64,000 nt of DNA from Ovis canadensis. Lineage: Eukaryota > Chordata > Mammalia > Artiodactyla > Bovidae. The stretch covers positions 71,162,001 through 71,226,000 of the forward strand of contig NC_091262.1 in the NCBI RefSeq assembly GCF_042477335.2, written 5' to 3'. This document shows positions 34,091-46,470 of the stretch, piece by piece. The translations under genes and the position numbers were made by a program. The stretch's first letter is position 1; every line of letters starts with the position of its first letter. Below the pieces are notes generated by a model that saw only the letters and a program-made list of their open reading frames with translations, had not been told where the DNA came from and did no database searches.

Positions 34091-36300
34091 AGTGGTTATG
34101 AACACAGTGTCCTGAGTCAGAAATGGGATGTTAGCCCCGCTACTCAGCAGCTGTAGGATGGCCTGGGCAGGGACAGAGTAGGGCTGGCAGCCAGGGGAAG
34201 CCCTGATGATGGAAAAAGATGGTGTTACCTACTTTAGGCAACAGACAGGGAGAGAAGTGCAAGTAGGCTGTGGGCAGAGAGTAAGTCTGGCCCAGAACGG
34301 AGGGGTGAGGAATGGAACTGATACTTGTGGGGCACCTGTCTGTGCCAGGCACTGGGCTAGACTATTTACATTACCTCCCTTAATCTTTGCGATAGGAAGT
34401 GAGTATTATCACGCACATTATTTACATTTAGAAAGTGAAGCTCAGAGAGTTTTTGACTTGATGGAGACAGAATCCAAACTCCACGTCCAAACTCCAAACG
34501 CTTTCAGCTCTGACACACGAAGTCTGTGTAGACCTAGCTGAAGTGTCCTGGGTTTCTCAGGAGGGTAGCAAAGTGAGAGTTTAATCAGCCTGGCCCACTG
34601 TGGAATATCCCTTCCCCTGTGTTTGATGATAGAATTCTAGTAATACAACCCAAGATGGCCCTGAATTTGAAGTTTCCTCTTCCCAGCTGTGGAATCAGTT
34701 CAACCACTTACCTCTAGGTCAAAACAGGACAGCTTCCCCGATCCAGAGCCTAGTCTCCACATCATACTTTGAATTTATCCTGTATTTGCAACGTGAAGTC
34801 CCAGTTGATCCTGCCCTCCCCGCCACCTCCAGTTGGTGCAACATAAACATTGTCAAGGCCAACAGCTTACAGCTCCTGGTGTTGAGTGAAGGGTGTGACA
34901 CGGGGTGGGGTGTACTCTTCCCTTTCTGGGGATAATTTCCTTCTGTTTCTCTGCTCAGCTCAACAACCAGCCACCTTTAGCCTCCCCAGCTAATTAACCC
35001 TGCACTTTTCATCAGCCCTGATTAGATTCATCTAAGCCAGTCCAAGCAACAGGAAGTCGAGCTTGGACTCCAGCTGAGAGGAAGTGGCTGACTCAAGGGG
35101 GGAAGAAGGAACACAGAGTTTTCGGCAGCAGGAGAGGCAGAGAGAAATCAGTGGACTCCCTTGGAAGCCACACGGGCCAAATTTAATCATTTAATAAATA
35201 TTTAGTGAGCACCTACTGTGTACCACCTCTGTTCTTGACGTGACAGCGAACAAAACACACGAGGTCCCTACCTGTCCTCACGGCACTGACAGTCTAGATA
35301 AACACATAGAAAACATTGTTTGGTGCTGATAATTGCTATGATGAAAAATAATGTCTGACCCACCTTCCTGTTCAAGTCTCATGGAGCTCTGAAGCCTGTT
35401 CTCACCCTGTCTCTGACTTCTCCTGCAGGCAAAAGCCCTCAACCTTCCCTTTTCCACTCCTCTTGACCATGGCCCATCACCTGCTTAGCATGGTGCTGAC
35501 TCTTTGTTATTATTCTTTTACAGAAAAGGAAGCTGAGCTGCACAGTGAGAGGGTGATGGAGCTGGGATTAGAGACCAGATCTCCAGGCCACCCCAGTTCC
35601 ATGCGCCTCACCCACAGAGAGGGGATAGAGCTAATAGGTGAAGGGGAGGCTCTGTGTTTGGCTGACATAGCAGGAGCCACGCAGGTGTCTGGTGGCTCAC
35701 ACACCCTGGACACACAGGTCATGTCCACAGGAAGTGTCCTTATTGTACTGTTCTCACTGAGGATCTGAGGGTGACTGGGAGTCAGGGGTGCGGGCCCCGG
35801 AATTTCATATTTAGACAGAGTTGAGTGGAATAGTTGAATTCAGGTATCTGCAGGTCAAATGCCCTCATCTTGAAGTCACAGATCCTCCAGCCTGCATTTA
35901 TCCAACTGCTCTCAGTGGATTCTCTCTAATGTGAAAGCGCACAAACGCAAAACGGAAACCAGAGGAGCTGCTTTGTTCAAAGCATGGCCACTGTCCACCA
36001 GCCCTGACCCGCGACACTTCTGTGCAGCCAGGGCCTCAACAGAGTGCAGTTTCAGAACCACTGAGCTCATCCAAACTCTTCTTTGGAGAAATGGGTAACT
36101 CGAGGCCAGACGGTGGACTAGGGGCAGAAAATTAAGGAGCTCACTTGAGATTGGCCCCAAGGAATAGGATGGGAATGGCTTCCCTTTTGGCCACACTGCC
36201 CTGCTTCTAAACATAGGGAAGTGAGTAGAGCACTCTATCAAGGACAAGAGTTACCTGGATGAGAAGAAATGCCTGGGTTTCAGGCTCCCAGACCAATTCA
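34091..36300. other. Intergenic; MIR and older repeat pieces
   Basis: MIR-like pieces at about 34330-34470 (tgccaggcactgggctagac) and 35480-35600 (ttttacagaaaaggaagctg). An old dispersed repeat lies at 35190-35380. A TAATTAA/GATTAGATT patch is at 34990-35035. The short frames have no domain. Confidence 0.45.
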
Positions 36301-36304
36301 CTCT

Positions 36305-36735
36305 GGGTTTGGTTTGTGTCTGTCAGGATGAGCCAGGTTATGCTGCAATAACAAACATCCCCCAAATCTCTGCTCAAAACATCAAAAGTTTATTTCTCTC
36401 TAATACACAAAAATCCACTGCCAGTCTGGGCAACTCTGGGGTCACTGTCCCCTGTGAAGCGACTCAGCAATTAAGTCGCTTTAATCTTCGGGCACTTCCT
36501 TCTCAACACTCGACTGCAGGGTTGGTGGGGGCTGGGAAGAAAATAGGGAGACTGGCCCTGAACTGCTTTCATTCAGAAGTAAAATTTAATGTCCCTTCTG
36601 CTCACATTTCATTGGCCAAAGAAAGTCACATGGTCACACAATTCAAGAAGGGAGACTGGGATCATAGAAGGATGATAGCGTACATCCAGAAATGGTTGGT
36701 GAGCCCTAAACCTGCCAACCACTGTTTCCAGATCA
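36305..36735 (+). repeat. Unclassified ancient interspersed repeat
   Basis: Segments aggttatgctgcaataacaa, tgctcacatttcattggcca and aagaaagtcacatggtcaca belong to a common old mammalian repeat whose name I cannot give with confidence. The 145-codon frame across it is not a gene. Confidence 0.45.
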
Positions 36736-38821
36736 ACAAAAAATAGGCAGAATAATATCTACCATCATTCCTTCACTCACTCATTCATACATCTATGTGT
36801 TCAATCCACTGACTTTTATTGTGCAAAGTGCTGGTGAAACAGAGATACAAGGTTGGAACTCAGGTCTCCTGGCTCCTAAGCCAGGTCTTCACCCTCCTCC
36901 TAGTCATGCTCTCTGCCAACCTGGCTCACATTTTGGTCTCAGTCTGGCTTCTCCCTAAAGCAGAGCCTGAGACAAGGATTTGGGGAGAGGAAATTTACTT
37001 GAGAAGTGAGCCTGGGAGGCTACAGTGAGGGAGTGAGAAAGAGACAAGGCAGGAAGGACTCCAACACATGTCCATGTGATAGCTAGTCATCGGCGTGGGC
37101 TCCATCCCACCAGCGATTCTCTGAGGACCTGCATAAAGGGCACCTCGGAACTGTCCTGAGTTGGAGGAGGCTGGGGCTTGGTCCCACTGACTGCCATTCC
37201 CCCCTGCAGAGGGAGGGCTGTTTCTGGGGTAGTGAACCCCCAATTCACTGGGGACAGCGCTGCTGCTGAGGTCCGATCGGGGCTGCAGTGACAAGGTTCA
37301 GGGCACCAACAGCAGCCACTATAGATGCTGACGGAAAAGCCATGCCTATCATGAAGCCATATGGAAACCCAACACAAACAGCCTTGCATTGGCCAAACAA
37401 TGGGGGAGAGCACAGCTCAGGCCAGCTGCTGAGATATTTTCTTCTAACCTCCTTTCCCAATTTGGAAGGAGGTAACTCCTCCACATGAAAACAACCAGGA
37501 GAAACAGCAGCACTGTGGTGCCAACTGGCTCGGGCACAGGGACAAGACGGCGGGCAGCCACAGGTGCCCTGTATTTCAGGCTGGCTTGGACACAGCCTGT
37601 CCAGGAGTCAGGAAGATGTGAGTAGGACACACAAGGGCCCAGAAACAGGTCTATTAGGGCACTTCCCGTGGTTAGCATGTCTGGGAGTCAGAAGACACCG
37701 CCCCTGTGTTTGAAGCCTCCAGCTCCTTTGAGAGCCTTCTATGGGGAGAGTCCATGTGGTCCAGGCAGTAGAGCTCCAGCCTTGGGAGCAGATGCTCCAG
37801 GTTCAAGTCTTGAGACCACCATTAACCACACACTCGCCGAGACAGATGGACAGATCAGAAGATTGTGTGTGAAGCACCCTGTTGAGAGCAACAGTGGGAG
37901 TTGCCATTGATCCTTGCCAGAGCAAGGCTCAGTTTCCACTCTACAGAGGAGGCGCTTGAGATCAGAGGCAAGTTCCAGGTCTTGTCCTTCAGAGCAGGCA
38001 TCCCTAAGTCCCTCTGAATCCAAAGTTCTTCTGATCCCGTGGTTCTGGAACAAGCTCAAAGGCAGCTCTCCAGGTGGGGACATCTCAGGAAGACCCCTGC
38101 ACTGGCGACATAACCCCAGGATAAGGTTAGGCAGGTGTGGTGATCACATGACCAGGCCGTGTTCCTGGAAAAGTGCAGAAAACTCGAGGGGTCTCAGAAA
38201 GAGTCAGGGAGTGAAGGTCAGGGCCATGGAGAGCAAAAGAAGTCTTATTCTTGGGCTGGTCTTGGTTTTCCCATCAAGGTGGTCTTTGGGGCCCATGGGA
38301 GTCCATGATCTTATTGTTGATGAGGTCTGAGGTCAGTAGGGCAGGAGATTCAGGGGAGGAGTTGACCAAGAGGAGTTGACCTTTGGATTTGATGGGTAGG
38401 GGGAGGGAAGACATCTTTGTGCCCAGGGCTCCAGAGAAACTAGAGGAAATGGAAAGAGCCCAGGCCCATTTCAGCAGCGCAGGCCCGCCAGCTCTGTCTT
38501 CTCACTTCCACCACATCTGGATTTCGAGAAGTGGGCTTTCCTGGCATGCCATCCTGCTCACATCCTACGACCCTCTCACCCAGCTCAGCACCTACCTTCC
38601 ATACAACTGTGTAGGAGCGAAGGGGCGTGCTGTGTGGTGGGACAAGGCTGGCGGAGAAGGGAGCCACAGGTCCACCCTGAATGTTTCTCAGAGACCTCCA
38701 CCTGTCCCGGGGCTGCTGGGGGGGCCCCCCAGAGCCACATGCCTCAATCCTGAGCACTTAATCCTGTGCTTTGGAGCCAGGCAGCAGGCCTCAGGTCTAT
38801 GAACCCATGCTTGTTTTTGTG
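36736..38821. other. Intergenic, nothing clear recognised
   Basis: Mostly unique-looking, GC-neutral DNA with many 60-139 codon frames on both strands. None has splice signals, codon bias or a domain I recognise. Faint MIR-like pieces at 36810-36890 and 37780-37830. Confidence 0.4.
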
Positions 38822-39024
38822 GTTGCTGTTGCTTAATCACTGCAGTCGTGTCCAATTCTGTGCAGTCCTATGGATTGTAGTCCACCAGGCTCCTCTGTCT
38901 ATGGGGTTTTCTAGGCAAGAATCCTGGAGTGGGTTTCCAATTCCTTCTCCAGGGGATCTTCCCGACCCAGGGATTGAACCCAAGTCTCCTGCATTGCAGG
39001 CAGATTCTTTACCACTGAGCCAAG
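38822..39024 (-). repeat. Bov-tA SINE
   Basis: Reverse copy: tcactgcagtcgtgtccaat, tcctggagtgggtttccaat, head ending ttaccactgagcca. Confidence 0.93.
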
Positions 39025-39239
39025 GCAATGTGTTTGTGGAGCCTTATACAAAAGACATAAAGTTGTGAAAGACTGATGCTGGAGTCGGGGACCAGGGAAA
39101 GGAGGAGGTGACCTTCCCTGGGGAAGGGTCTTAACTCTCAGATCAGGTCATATTTGGATGAGCCAGAGATCCAGTGATGACTCACAGCTGTCCAGTACGA
39201 CCCCTAGCACACAAAATCTTCATCCTTTCTCTGTCTCCT

Positions 39240-39375
39240 TTTCCTCATCCTGTACAGAGAATAATAACAGTACCTTCCTCCAAAGGCTGTTGTGGGATGA
39301 ATGAACAAATACACGTGACGTGCATAAAACAGTGTTTGGCATGTAATAAATTCTCAATGGATGTTAGTTGTTTTT
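39240..39375 (+). repeat. MIR-like relic
   Basis: Contains gaataataacagtaccttcc and aacagtgtttggcatgtaat. Confidence 0.5.
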
Positions 39376-39659
39376 TGATGGTTGTTATGATGATTAATAA
39401 CACATTCATTCAAGTCCAGAGCCTTATAGGTATTTGATTTGTGTTGGATGAATGATTGAAATAAATGTAAATGGATAAAATGTTAGCAGCAAATGACATC
39501 AAAGATTGAAATAGACACTGATTTGGTCTGATTACTTATTATGATCCGGTATCCATGGAAACTGCTGAATAGTGAGGCTCAGAATAGAGGGTTTTGCTCT
39601 GTACTGAATACACCAAGGTACACGTGTGGCTTCTGCACTTTGCAACCCACAAAAGGGGC

Positions 39660-39820
39660 AGATTCCTTACCCGCCTTGCTCATCTCTCTCCTTACCAAAC
39701 AGTAAACTCTTCCACAGCAAGGACCACAACTCATGGGCACTCCAAATCTAAGTGCTGACATGGTTGCTGGAACACAGTACTGCTTATGAATTTGTGTTAA
39801 ATGAATGAATGAATGTTGCC
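39660..39820 (+). repeat. L2 LINE 3' end relic
   Basis: Contains cacagcaaggaccacaactc and the terminal gaatgaatgaatg type repeat. Confidence 0.5.
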
Positions 39821-40004
39821 TGATTAACTCAGAAAATGACAGGACTAAACCTTGAACAAAGGATTTCAGATCCTGGCCCTGGAAGGGGCTGGGAAAGGTA
39901 GGGGTTAATTGCTACCCCTTGAATTGTATTAGATTAGATGTTAGAATGATTCCAGTTACTGAAACTGGGGTAGGCTGTGTTTCAGTTCAATTCCAAAGTG
40001 ATGA

Positions 40005-40165
40005 AGAGCTTGGACTTTGGAGTCCATCAAATCTAGGAGGAAATATTGTCTCAGCCATGCCCCAGCTTTGTAAAACTTAAGCAAGTTATTTAATTTCTCT
40101 GGGACTCAGTTTCACCATCTATAAACTAGGCTTGAAGATACTTGCTTCTCAGGGATGCTGTGCAA
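40005..40165 (+). repeat. MIR relic
   Basis: Contains aagcaagttatttaatttct, ctgggactcagtttcaccat and ataaactaggcttgaag. Confidence 0.7.
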
Positions 40166-41689
40166 AGCCACTGGTCCCCTTGGGAAGGGAATCATATCTT
40201 TTTTTTTTTTCTCCCCTTTAAAATTGTTTTATTCAATACAAATTATGTCAGTAGTATAAGTGGTTAAAAGAAGCAAGCTTTGAGTGAATTGGTCAATTTG
40301 CCCAATAGGCTATTTGGCAAATGATTCTTAGCAAGTTGATTTTTGGCAAAGCAGAACTAGTGTTCTCATACTCCTGTGACCATCTCCACCAGGGGTGGGG
40401 GTGATGACACTTGATTATAGATCCCATGAAGGAGAAAGCAAATCTGCTTTCTCAAGGGATTTGGAACCACTTATGGTGTGTGTGATGGCAGAATTCTTTG
40501 CAGAGTGTGGTGCACACGTGAGGATCGTAAAGATGGCTGGAGTAGCAGAGAGAACCCGAGGCTGAAGCCTGGCTGAAGCAAGCTGCCCAGCCAACGGGCA
40601 CAGGACTCAGCAAAGGAAAAACCCGGAACCCCAGGGGGAGCTTCATCCGCAAGGCCATGAACTCAGGAGGCGGACAGCCTGGTTTCAGGGCCTGCCTCTG
40701 CCTCTGCCTCTCTCTACGGTCTGTGACCCTGGCAGTGACTTCACCTCACTAGGCCCTGGTGCCCTTCCCTTGTTGATGAGGTGGTGTGACAGCGAGTACT
40801 TGATGGGGCTGGGGTTGGGACAAGCCTGTGAAGTACTCAGTCCCCCCTGGTCCTGGGGCACAGCAGCACCCAGCAAGTGTGGCAGGCTCCCCCTGCCCAG
40901 CTCCCCACAACTGCTCCCTCTCCCACCTGGTCTGGGGGAGCAGGGAGTCCTCCTGTCTCAGCCGGTCCAGTCTTAGTTTGCACAGTGTGTGGAGAGAACA
41001 CACCAGAAGGACAGCAAGGGAAGGGGGAGCAGGGTGACCCCCCCTTACCGAGGCGGTCGCTATTGTTATCGTGACCCCCATTTCACAGGTGGGGTCACGG
41101 AGGCCCTGCTGGCACCGGGCTTCACATCCAGGCCCATTTGTGCTCAAAGCCGGTGCTTGTTCGGCTCAACCAGGATCCCTCTTTTGTTCTGCCTCCAAAT
41201 GCAGTGTGGGTCCCCCTGGGCCTGGAGGAGAACACACGGACAGAAGCCAAGTGGGTGCTCGGCCCCGCCTAGTACCCCCTCCCTACCCCACCCTGACTCA
41301 TCCCCTGCTCCTTCCACCCCCCAACTATGACCTCTTGCCCCGGGGTGCTCTCCTGGGGTGGTGTTCCTGTCAGCCTCTCCAGGACACTGGGACGGGGGTG
41401 GGAATCACTGGCTTGGCCTGCGTCTTCTCAGCACAGATAACAGCAGCATTAGGTAATTGCATTTGGCCCTTATCTCCCTCTCACTCTTTATTACTTCCCC
41501 AGGGAGGTGCTGTAACCATGGCCTCTCTGCCGATTAAGCCAGTCTCCAGGCTGCGAGTACAAGCCAAGGGACCACTGTCAGGGAGGGGAGATGACATCTT
41601 CAGGTGGTAGGGACACCCTGTCCCTCGGGTCAGGACGTGCTGACAGGCCCTGGGTGACTACTGGGAGCATGGCCAGAGCCCTGCCAAAG
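40166..41689. other. Intergenic; GC-rich block with GATA-type pair
   Basis: 40400-41400 is GC-rich without a recognised gene. AGATAA (41435-41440) and TTATCT (41470-41475) form an inverted GATA-type pair. The 179-codon frame at 41071-41610 is Pro/Ser/Gly-rich with no domain. Confidence 0.4.
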
Positions 41690-41840
41690 AAGCGCTGGAT
41701 CCAGAGGAGGAAGTGTGCATCGTGCCGTGGGTTCTGCCCCGGGCTTTGCTGTGTGACTTCAAGCACAGCATTTAACCTCTCTGAGCTCTAGGTTTTTCAT
41801 GGGTCAAATGGGACAATAACTCTTTCCTACACGATAATCA
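41690..41840 (+). repeat. MIR relic
   Basis: Contains ctgtgtgacttcaagcacag and aacctctctgagctctaggt, then tcaaatgggacaataac. Confidence 0.65.
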
Positions 41841-41914
41841 AGCCATCTTGGAACTGGAAGACCTCGTGTATTCCATGTATTCTCAGTGCGTTCCGGATTC
41901 TTGTGGCAGCTTCT

Positions 41915-42600
41915 TCCTTTAAAACAGCTTTATTGACATGCATATTTAAACTGTACGGTTTGGTAAGTTTTGACATGTGTGTACCCCCAGGAAGCCATCA
42001 CTTCAGTAAGATGAACATATCCATTTCCTCCCCGCATCTCCTCTCAGCCCTTTGTGACCCCTCCTTCCCCTCCCCACCTCCACATCCCAGGCAACCCACC
42101 ACTCATCTGCCTCTTATCACTAGAGATTCATTTGCATGTCCTAGAATTTTATAGAAACGGAATTATACACTATGCACTTTTTTGGGTCTGGCTTCTATTT
42201 TGAGATTCATCCATATTGTGTATTTCAACAGTTCATTTCTTTTTATTGCTAAGTCATACCCCATTAATGGATCAGCTACGACACTTTTCTTCATTTATCT
42301 GTTGATAGATACTTGAGTTGTTTCCAGTTTGGGGTGATTACAAATAGAGCTGCTATGAATATTCATCTATGAGTGTTGGATGCTTTCGTTCCTCTTGGGT
42401 AAATACCTAGGAGTGGAATGGCTAGTCATATGGTAGATGTTTGTTTAATTTTTCAAGAAATGACAAATTGTTTTCCAAAGCCGTCGTACCATTTTACATT
42501 CCCAAAAGCAGTGTATGAGTTCAGGTTCTTCCACATCTTCACAAACACTTGGCGCAATCAGTCTTTTTAATTTTAGGTGTTCCAGAAGGCATGTGGTGGC
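41915..42600 (-). repeat. L1 LINE 3' region
   Basis: Reverse L1: aaaacagctttattgacatg, ttcatttgcatgtcctagaa, cagtttggggtgattacaaa, tacctaggagtggaatggct. Confidence 0.75.
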
Positions 42601-43464
42601 ATCTTACTGCAGTAAGATGTTCCCAGAGAAACACCCAGGTTCCCAGGCCCCCTGCCAAAGGCCAAGTTCTCTTTCTTAGTTGGGAGGTGAGGCATGGCGT
42701 GGAGACCCCGGGAGTTCTCTGTTTGCGCCTTTCATTCTTCCCTTCTGCCAGTGAAGAGGCTGTGGGGGACGTTAGGTGACCTCCCAAGTACCTTGGGATT
42801 CCGGAAAAATGCATTTGAGACCAAACTCTCATCTTTGATAAAGTTCTCTGGCCTCTCAGTATCATTGCCCTGTGTCCAGTTGGGCATTTATTATTTATTG
42901 GCATTCAATGCCTCAGGAATAAGATCTCTTGCTGGGATTCCAGGTTGAGGTGGTGGAGTAGCTTGAACCACCTGGCCTGGACCCAAGAGGTCTGGGTTTG
43001 TGGTGGGCTTGTGGCTTCTTCAGAGTACCCTCGTCATGGGTATGAGAGCAGCTGAAGGCGTCTGATGCTCTCCAAGCAGGGAGGCTTCCTGGTTCAAGGC
43101 CAAGTTAGTAGGCTTTTGCCCCTGAGACCTGTCCAGGTACAGATCTTCTCCAGAAGAGCTGGCAGGTGTGGAACAAAATTCATTGTTTACATTTCAGCCC
43201 AAATGCTTCTCACCAAGGGCCTTCCACTTGAAAGAAAGCTGAGATGTTGTTAACGTCACCTGGAAATAAGAGTGGAAGAACGGGAGGTTTCAAATGTCCT
43301 TCTAAGGTGCAGGGGGCCATAGGAAGCAGACTTGTGCACACAGAGAGGGAAGGAAAGGCTGGGATGAATTGAGAGAGTAGCATGTTCATCACCCTATGTC
43401 AAATTGGTTAGCTGGGCAGAATTTGCTATATGACTCAGGGACCTCAATCTGGGGCTCTGTGACA
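42601..43464. other. Intergenic, nothing recognised
   Basis: Unique-looking sequence. No gene or clear element. Confidence 0.45.
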
Positions 43465-43617
43465 ACCTAGAGGGGTGGGATGGGGTGGGAGGGAGCTTCA
43501 AGAAGGAGGGGACACATGTATATCTATGACTGATTCGTGCTGACATATGGCAGAAACCAACACAATATTGTAAAGCAATTATCCTCCAATTAAAAATAAA
43601 TAAATTTAAAAAATATG
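43465..43617 (+). repeat. L1 (ruminant) 3' tail
   Basis: Contains ggggtgggatggggtgggag, tggcagaaaccaacacaata, ttatcctccaattaaaaata and an A/T tail, the very 3' end of a bovine-type L1. Confidence 0.88.
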
Positions 43618-44348
43618 ATACAGTAGCTATCACAGACTGAACCCTCCCATTATTCTTAGCAATCGGAAGTGAGGCCACCCACAAAAAAACTGTCTTGAGT
43701 TTCATGTGTGAAATGTCCTAGATTTTCTTGGTTATTTTAAAGAGCTTGGGAGGAATGGGAGACATAGCCAGTGACTCAGGAGCCACCATTTCAGCAAAGA
43801 AAGCGATTGCTCAGAAAATCAAGTCCAAAGCCCTCTCTCCATCATTTCAACCATTTATAGAGGGAAAAATGGAGGCCCAGACAGGGGGGTGGGCCTTCCT
43901 CACCCAGTCATTATGAGAAAGCGCTTGGACAATGTCTCTTAAAATGAGGCAAGATGTGGGAGTGCACTAGTCCCATGAAGTAAGGAGGGCCCTTAACCAC
44001 AAAAATATCATTGCCAGGGACTTGACGGAGTGTGCACGTGAATCCCCTACCATCCAGCTTCTCGGAGCTGGAAAATGTCTGACTATTCAGAAATGAGACT
44101 CCATGAGACAAAGCAACTACATCAATTAAGAAAGAAAACAGAAATTCTAATTATTCCATGGTTGTCTAAAAATTTCAAGTTTGAACAAGCTTGGGGAAAA
44201 AAACTTTAAAAAGTATGACCCCCTGCGGCGTGTCAAACAAAAATCCTTAACCAGTGTCCTGGGTTCCCTGGAGGGAGTTGACTCTTCAGGACCATAGACA
44301 GCGGCCAGGAAGCTGCCCTTGTTACAGTATTCCTCTAAGAAAACTCCT
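43618..44348. other. Intergenic, nothing recognised
   Basis: No supported feature; a faint MIR-like piece near 43840-43910. Confidence 0.4.
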
Positions 44349-44537
44349 GGGCTTCCCTGGTAGCTCAGACGGTAAAGCGTCTGCCTGCAGTGCAGGAGAC
44401 CCGGGTTCGATCTCTGGGGAGAAAGAAATGGCAACCCACTCCAGTGCTCTTCCCTGGAAAATTCTGTGGACTGAGGAGCCTGGTAGGCTACAGTCCATGG
44501 GGTTGCAAAGAGTCGGACATGACTGAGCAACTTCACT
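44349..44537 (+). repeat. Bov-tA SINE
   Basis: Head gggcttccctggtagctcag, B box gggttcgatctctgg, tail agagtcggacatgactgag. Low divergence, so relatively young. Confidence 0.94.
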
Positions 44538-44653
44538 TAAAGAAAACACCTTTCATCCACAGCAGTAGCGCAAATCAGAGTTTGTAGAGCATCATTCGAA
44601 TTCAAGTGCCTCTACATGAAGAGTCGGGACAAGCATATTCACAGGGTGGCATA

Positions 44654-44732
44654 CTCGCAAGAGCCCCAGGAGGTAGGAATGATCATCAACACACCCATTT
44701 TAGAGATGGGAAGACGGAGGCACTCCAGACAT
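44654..44732 (+). repeat. 79-bp MIR-like segment, copy A of a local duplication
   Basis: Matches 45983-46061 over 79 bases without gaps and with about three or four differences. It contains ggaggtaggaatgatcatca and the MIR-type cccattttagagatgggaag. Confidence 0.8.
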
Positions 44733-45982
44733 CTATGGGGTTCTTACAGCTCCCAGGCCACCCAGACATCTCTCCCCAACCAATATTCCACCTTGTGAGA
44801 AATTCCACCATCATCTAGTATTTGAGTTAAACTATTTTTCATCTCTATAAACACACACACAGGTCATGTTCCTATGACTGTAATGTTGAGGGTGATTTGA
44901 AGTAATGTCTTTCTCTTCCATAGGTTTGAAATCCAGTTGAGCAGAGATATATTTGCCTATGAAGTTAATTCTCTGGCTAATGTGGTAGCTGATAATGGTC
45001 AAAATAGCGGTGCCTACAGTAAGGGCTAAAAGATCTTCCTGGAGTGGAAGGTGTTGAGAGGAGGTGATCTGAGTCTGAAAGTCTGGGAAAAACAAGCAAG
45101 AGCAGAAGGCATTCTTGGCAACAGCGCAGGGGAGCATGTGACACAGGGGAGGTGGAGAGGCGTCAGGGCAGTATTAGGGCAGTGCGGCAGACGGGGGTGG
45201 GAGCAGAATAATAAAAGAGAAGCCAAAGAAATATGAGGGGACCTTTCTGAGGGTGCGAATTCCTTCCTTTTCTGGAAGGTGAAACTTCAGCATACCATCA
45301 ATATTCTTAGTTCCTGTCTTCCTTGAGTGATACATCGTCCCTCCCCTGGGGGTGTCCCATCACCCCACTTCCATGCATCCCCCAAACTGTAGAGTATGCT
45401 CGGCTGCCAGAGCAGAGTCTTTGGCACCTCCTCTCAGGGAGTGAAGGTTGGGGAGCAGAGCTTTGAGTGCAGGGGGAAAAGCACAGAAGTGGAATCCAGC
45501 TGGAGAAGGACTGGAGAAGTGTTGACGGCTTGTGGTCTCTGAGTGAACAGCCTCTGCTACTTGAATCTGGAAAAGCTCTGGGCAGCAAAGAAGTGGCTCG
45601 AGTGGCCTGCAGGCCCCAGCCAGCTAGGTGCTCCTTGGGCATCTATCCAGGCCAGTGTTCCCAGGAGCCCCTCTGCTGGAGCCCCCTGTTCCCAGCTGAG
45701 CTGCCTGGGGAGCGGCAGGGCCTGATGCTGGGGCATCTGCTCACCACCTGCCTGTCTCTGGAGGGCAGAATCAGCACCACTCATGTCTCCAGTGCCCCCA
45801 CTGCCAACACTCCTTTTCCGGGCCCCCACTTTGTAGAGCTTTAGATGCAGCTGTGGGGAGATTGAGAAACTCAGTCACCTGATGGAAGACGTCCCAAAAT
45901 TACAATGACAGGCTGAGTGACTTGGCACTTATTGCGGGCAGACCCTGTGTCAAAACACCCAGCATACAGCAACTCTGTGAGC
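44733..45982. other. Intergenic between the two duplicated segments
   Basis: 45050-45240 resembles an old dispersed repeat. The remainder is unique-looking with overlapping short frames. No gene. Confidence 0.4.
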
Positions 45983-46061
45983 CTCGCAAGAGCCCCAGGA
46001 GGTAGGAATGATCATCAACACACCCATTTTACAGATGAGAAGACAGAGGCACTCCAGACAT
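45983..46061 (+). repeat. 79-bp MIR-like segment, copy B of a local duplication
   Basis: Partner of 44654-44732, carrying the more MIR-like cccattttacagatgagaag. Confidence 0.8.
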
Positions 46062-46329
46062 TGAGCTGCCCAGCCCTGCTGATGCCGAAGCTTGAAGGAC
46101 GTGGCTCATTTACTCAATCAAATACAAAATGGAACCACACGAACCAAGTGCTCCCCCAGAGGATAGAGCCCGAGGCCAAGAGCTATGACAGCCACCTGGA
46201 GTCCCTAGGAACTGTGCTGGGGCTTTCCCTCTTGTTTTCAGCAATCCCAAGACACTCCAGACCCAGGTAGCACTGATAGATGTTGGTGGATGAATTCTCT
46301 CAGTTTGTTTCAGAAAAATCATGCCAAAA

Positions 46330-46470
46330 ATTATTTTGGCCATTTTGTAGAATAGGAACAAGAGCTCAGCAAAGTTAAGTGACTTTTGCAACGTGACACA
46401 GGAGAAACAGGCAGAGCCAGGATTCAAACCCAGGCAGGACTCTGAAGTATAGTCCTTTCAACCATCCTAA
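46330..46470 (-). repeat. MIR relic
   Basis: Reverse MIR: agcaaagttaagtgactttt, gcagagccaggattcaaacc. Confidence 0.65.

Noticed and set aside
41071..41610. 179-codon + strand open frame
   Set aside because: GC-rich low-complexity translation; no splice borders, domain or upstream promoter.
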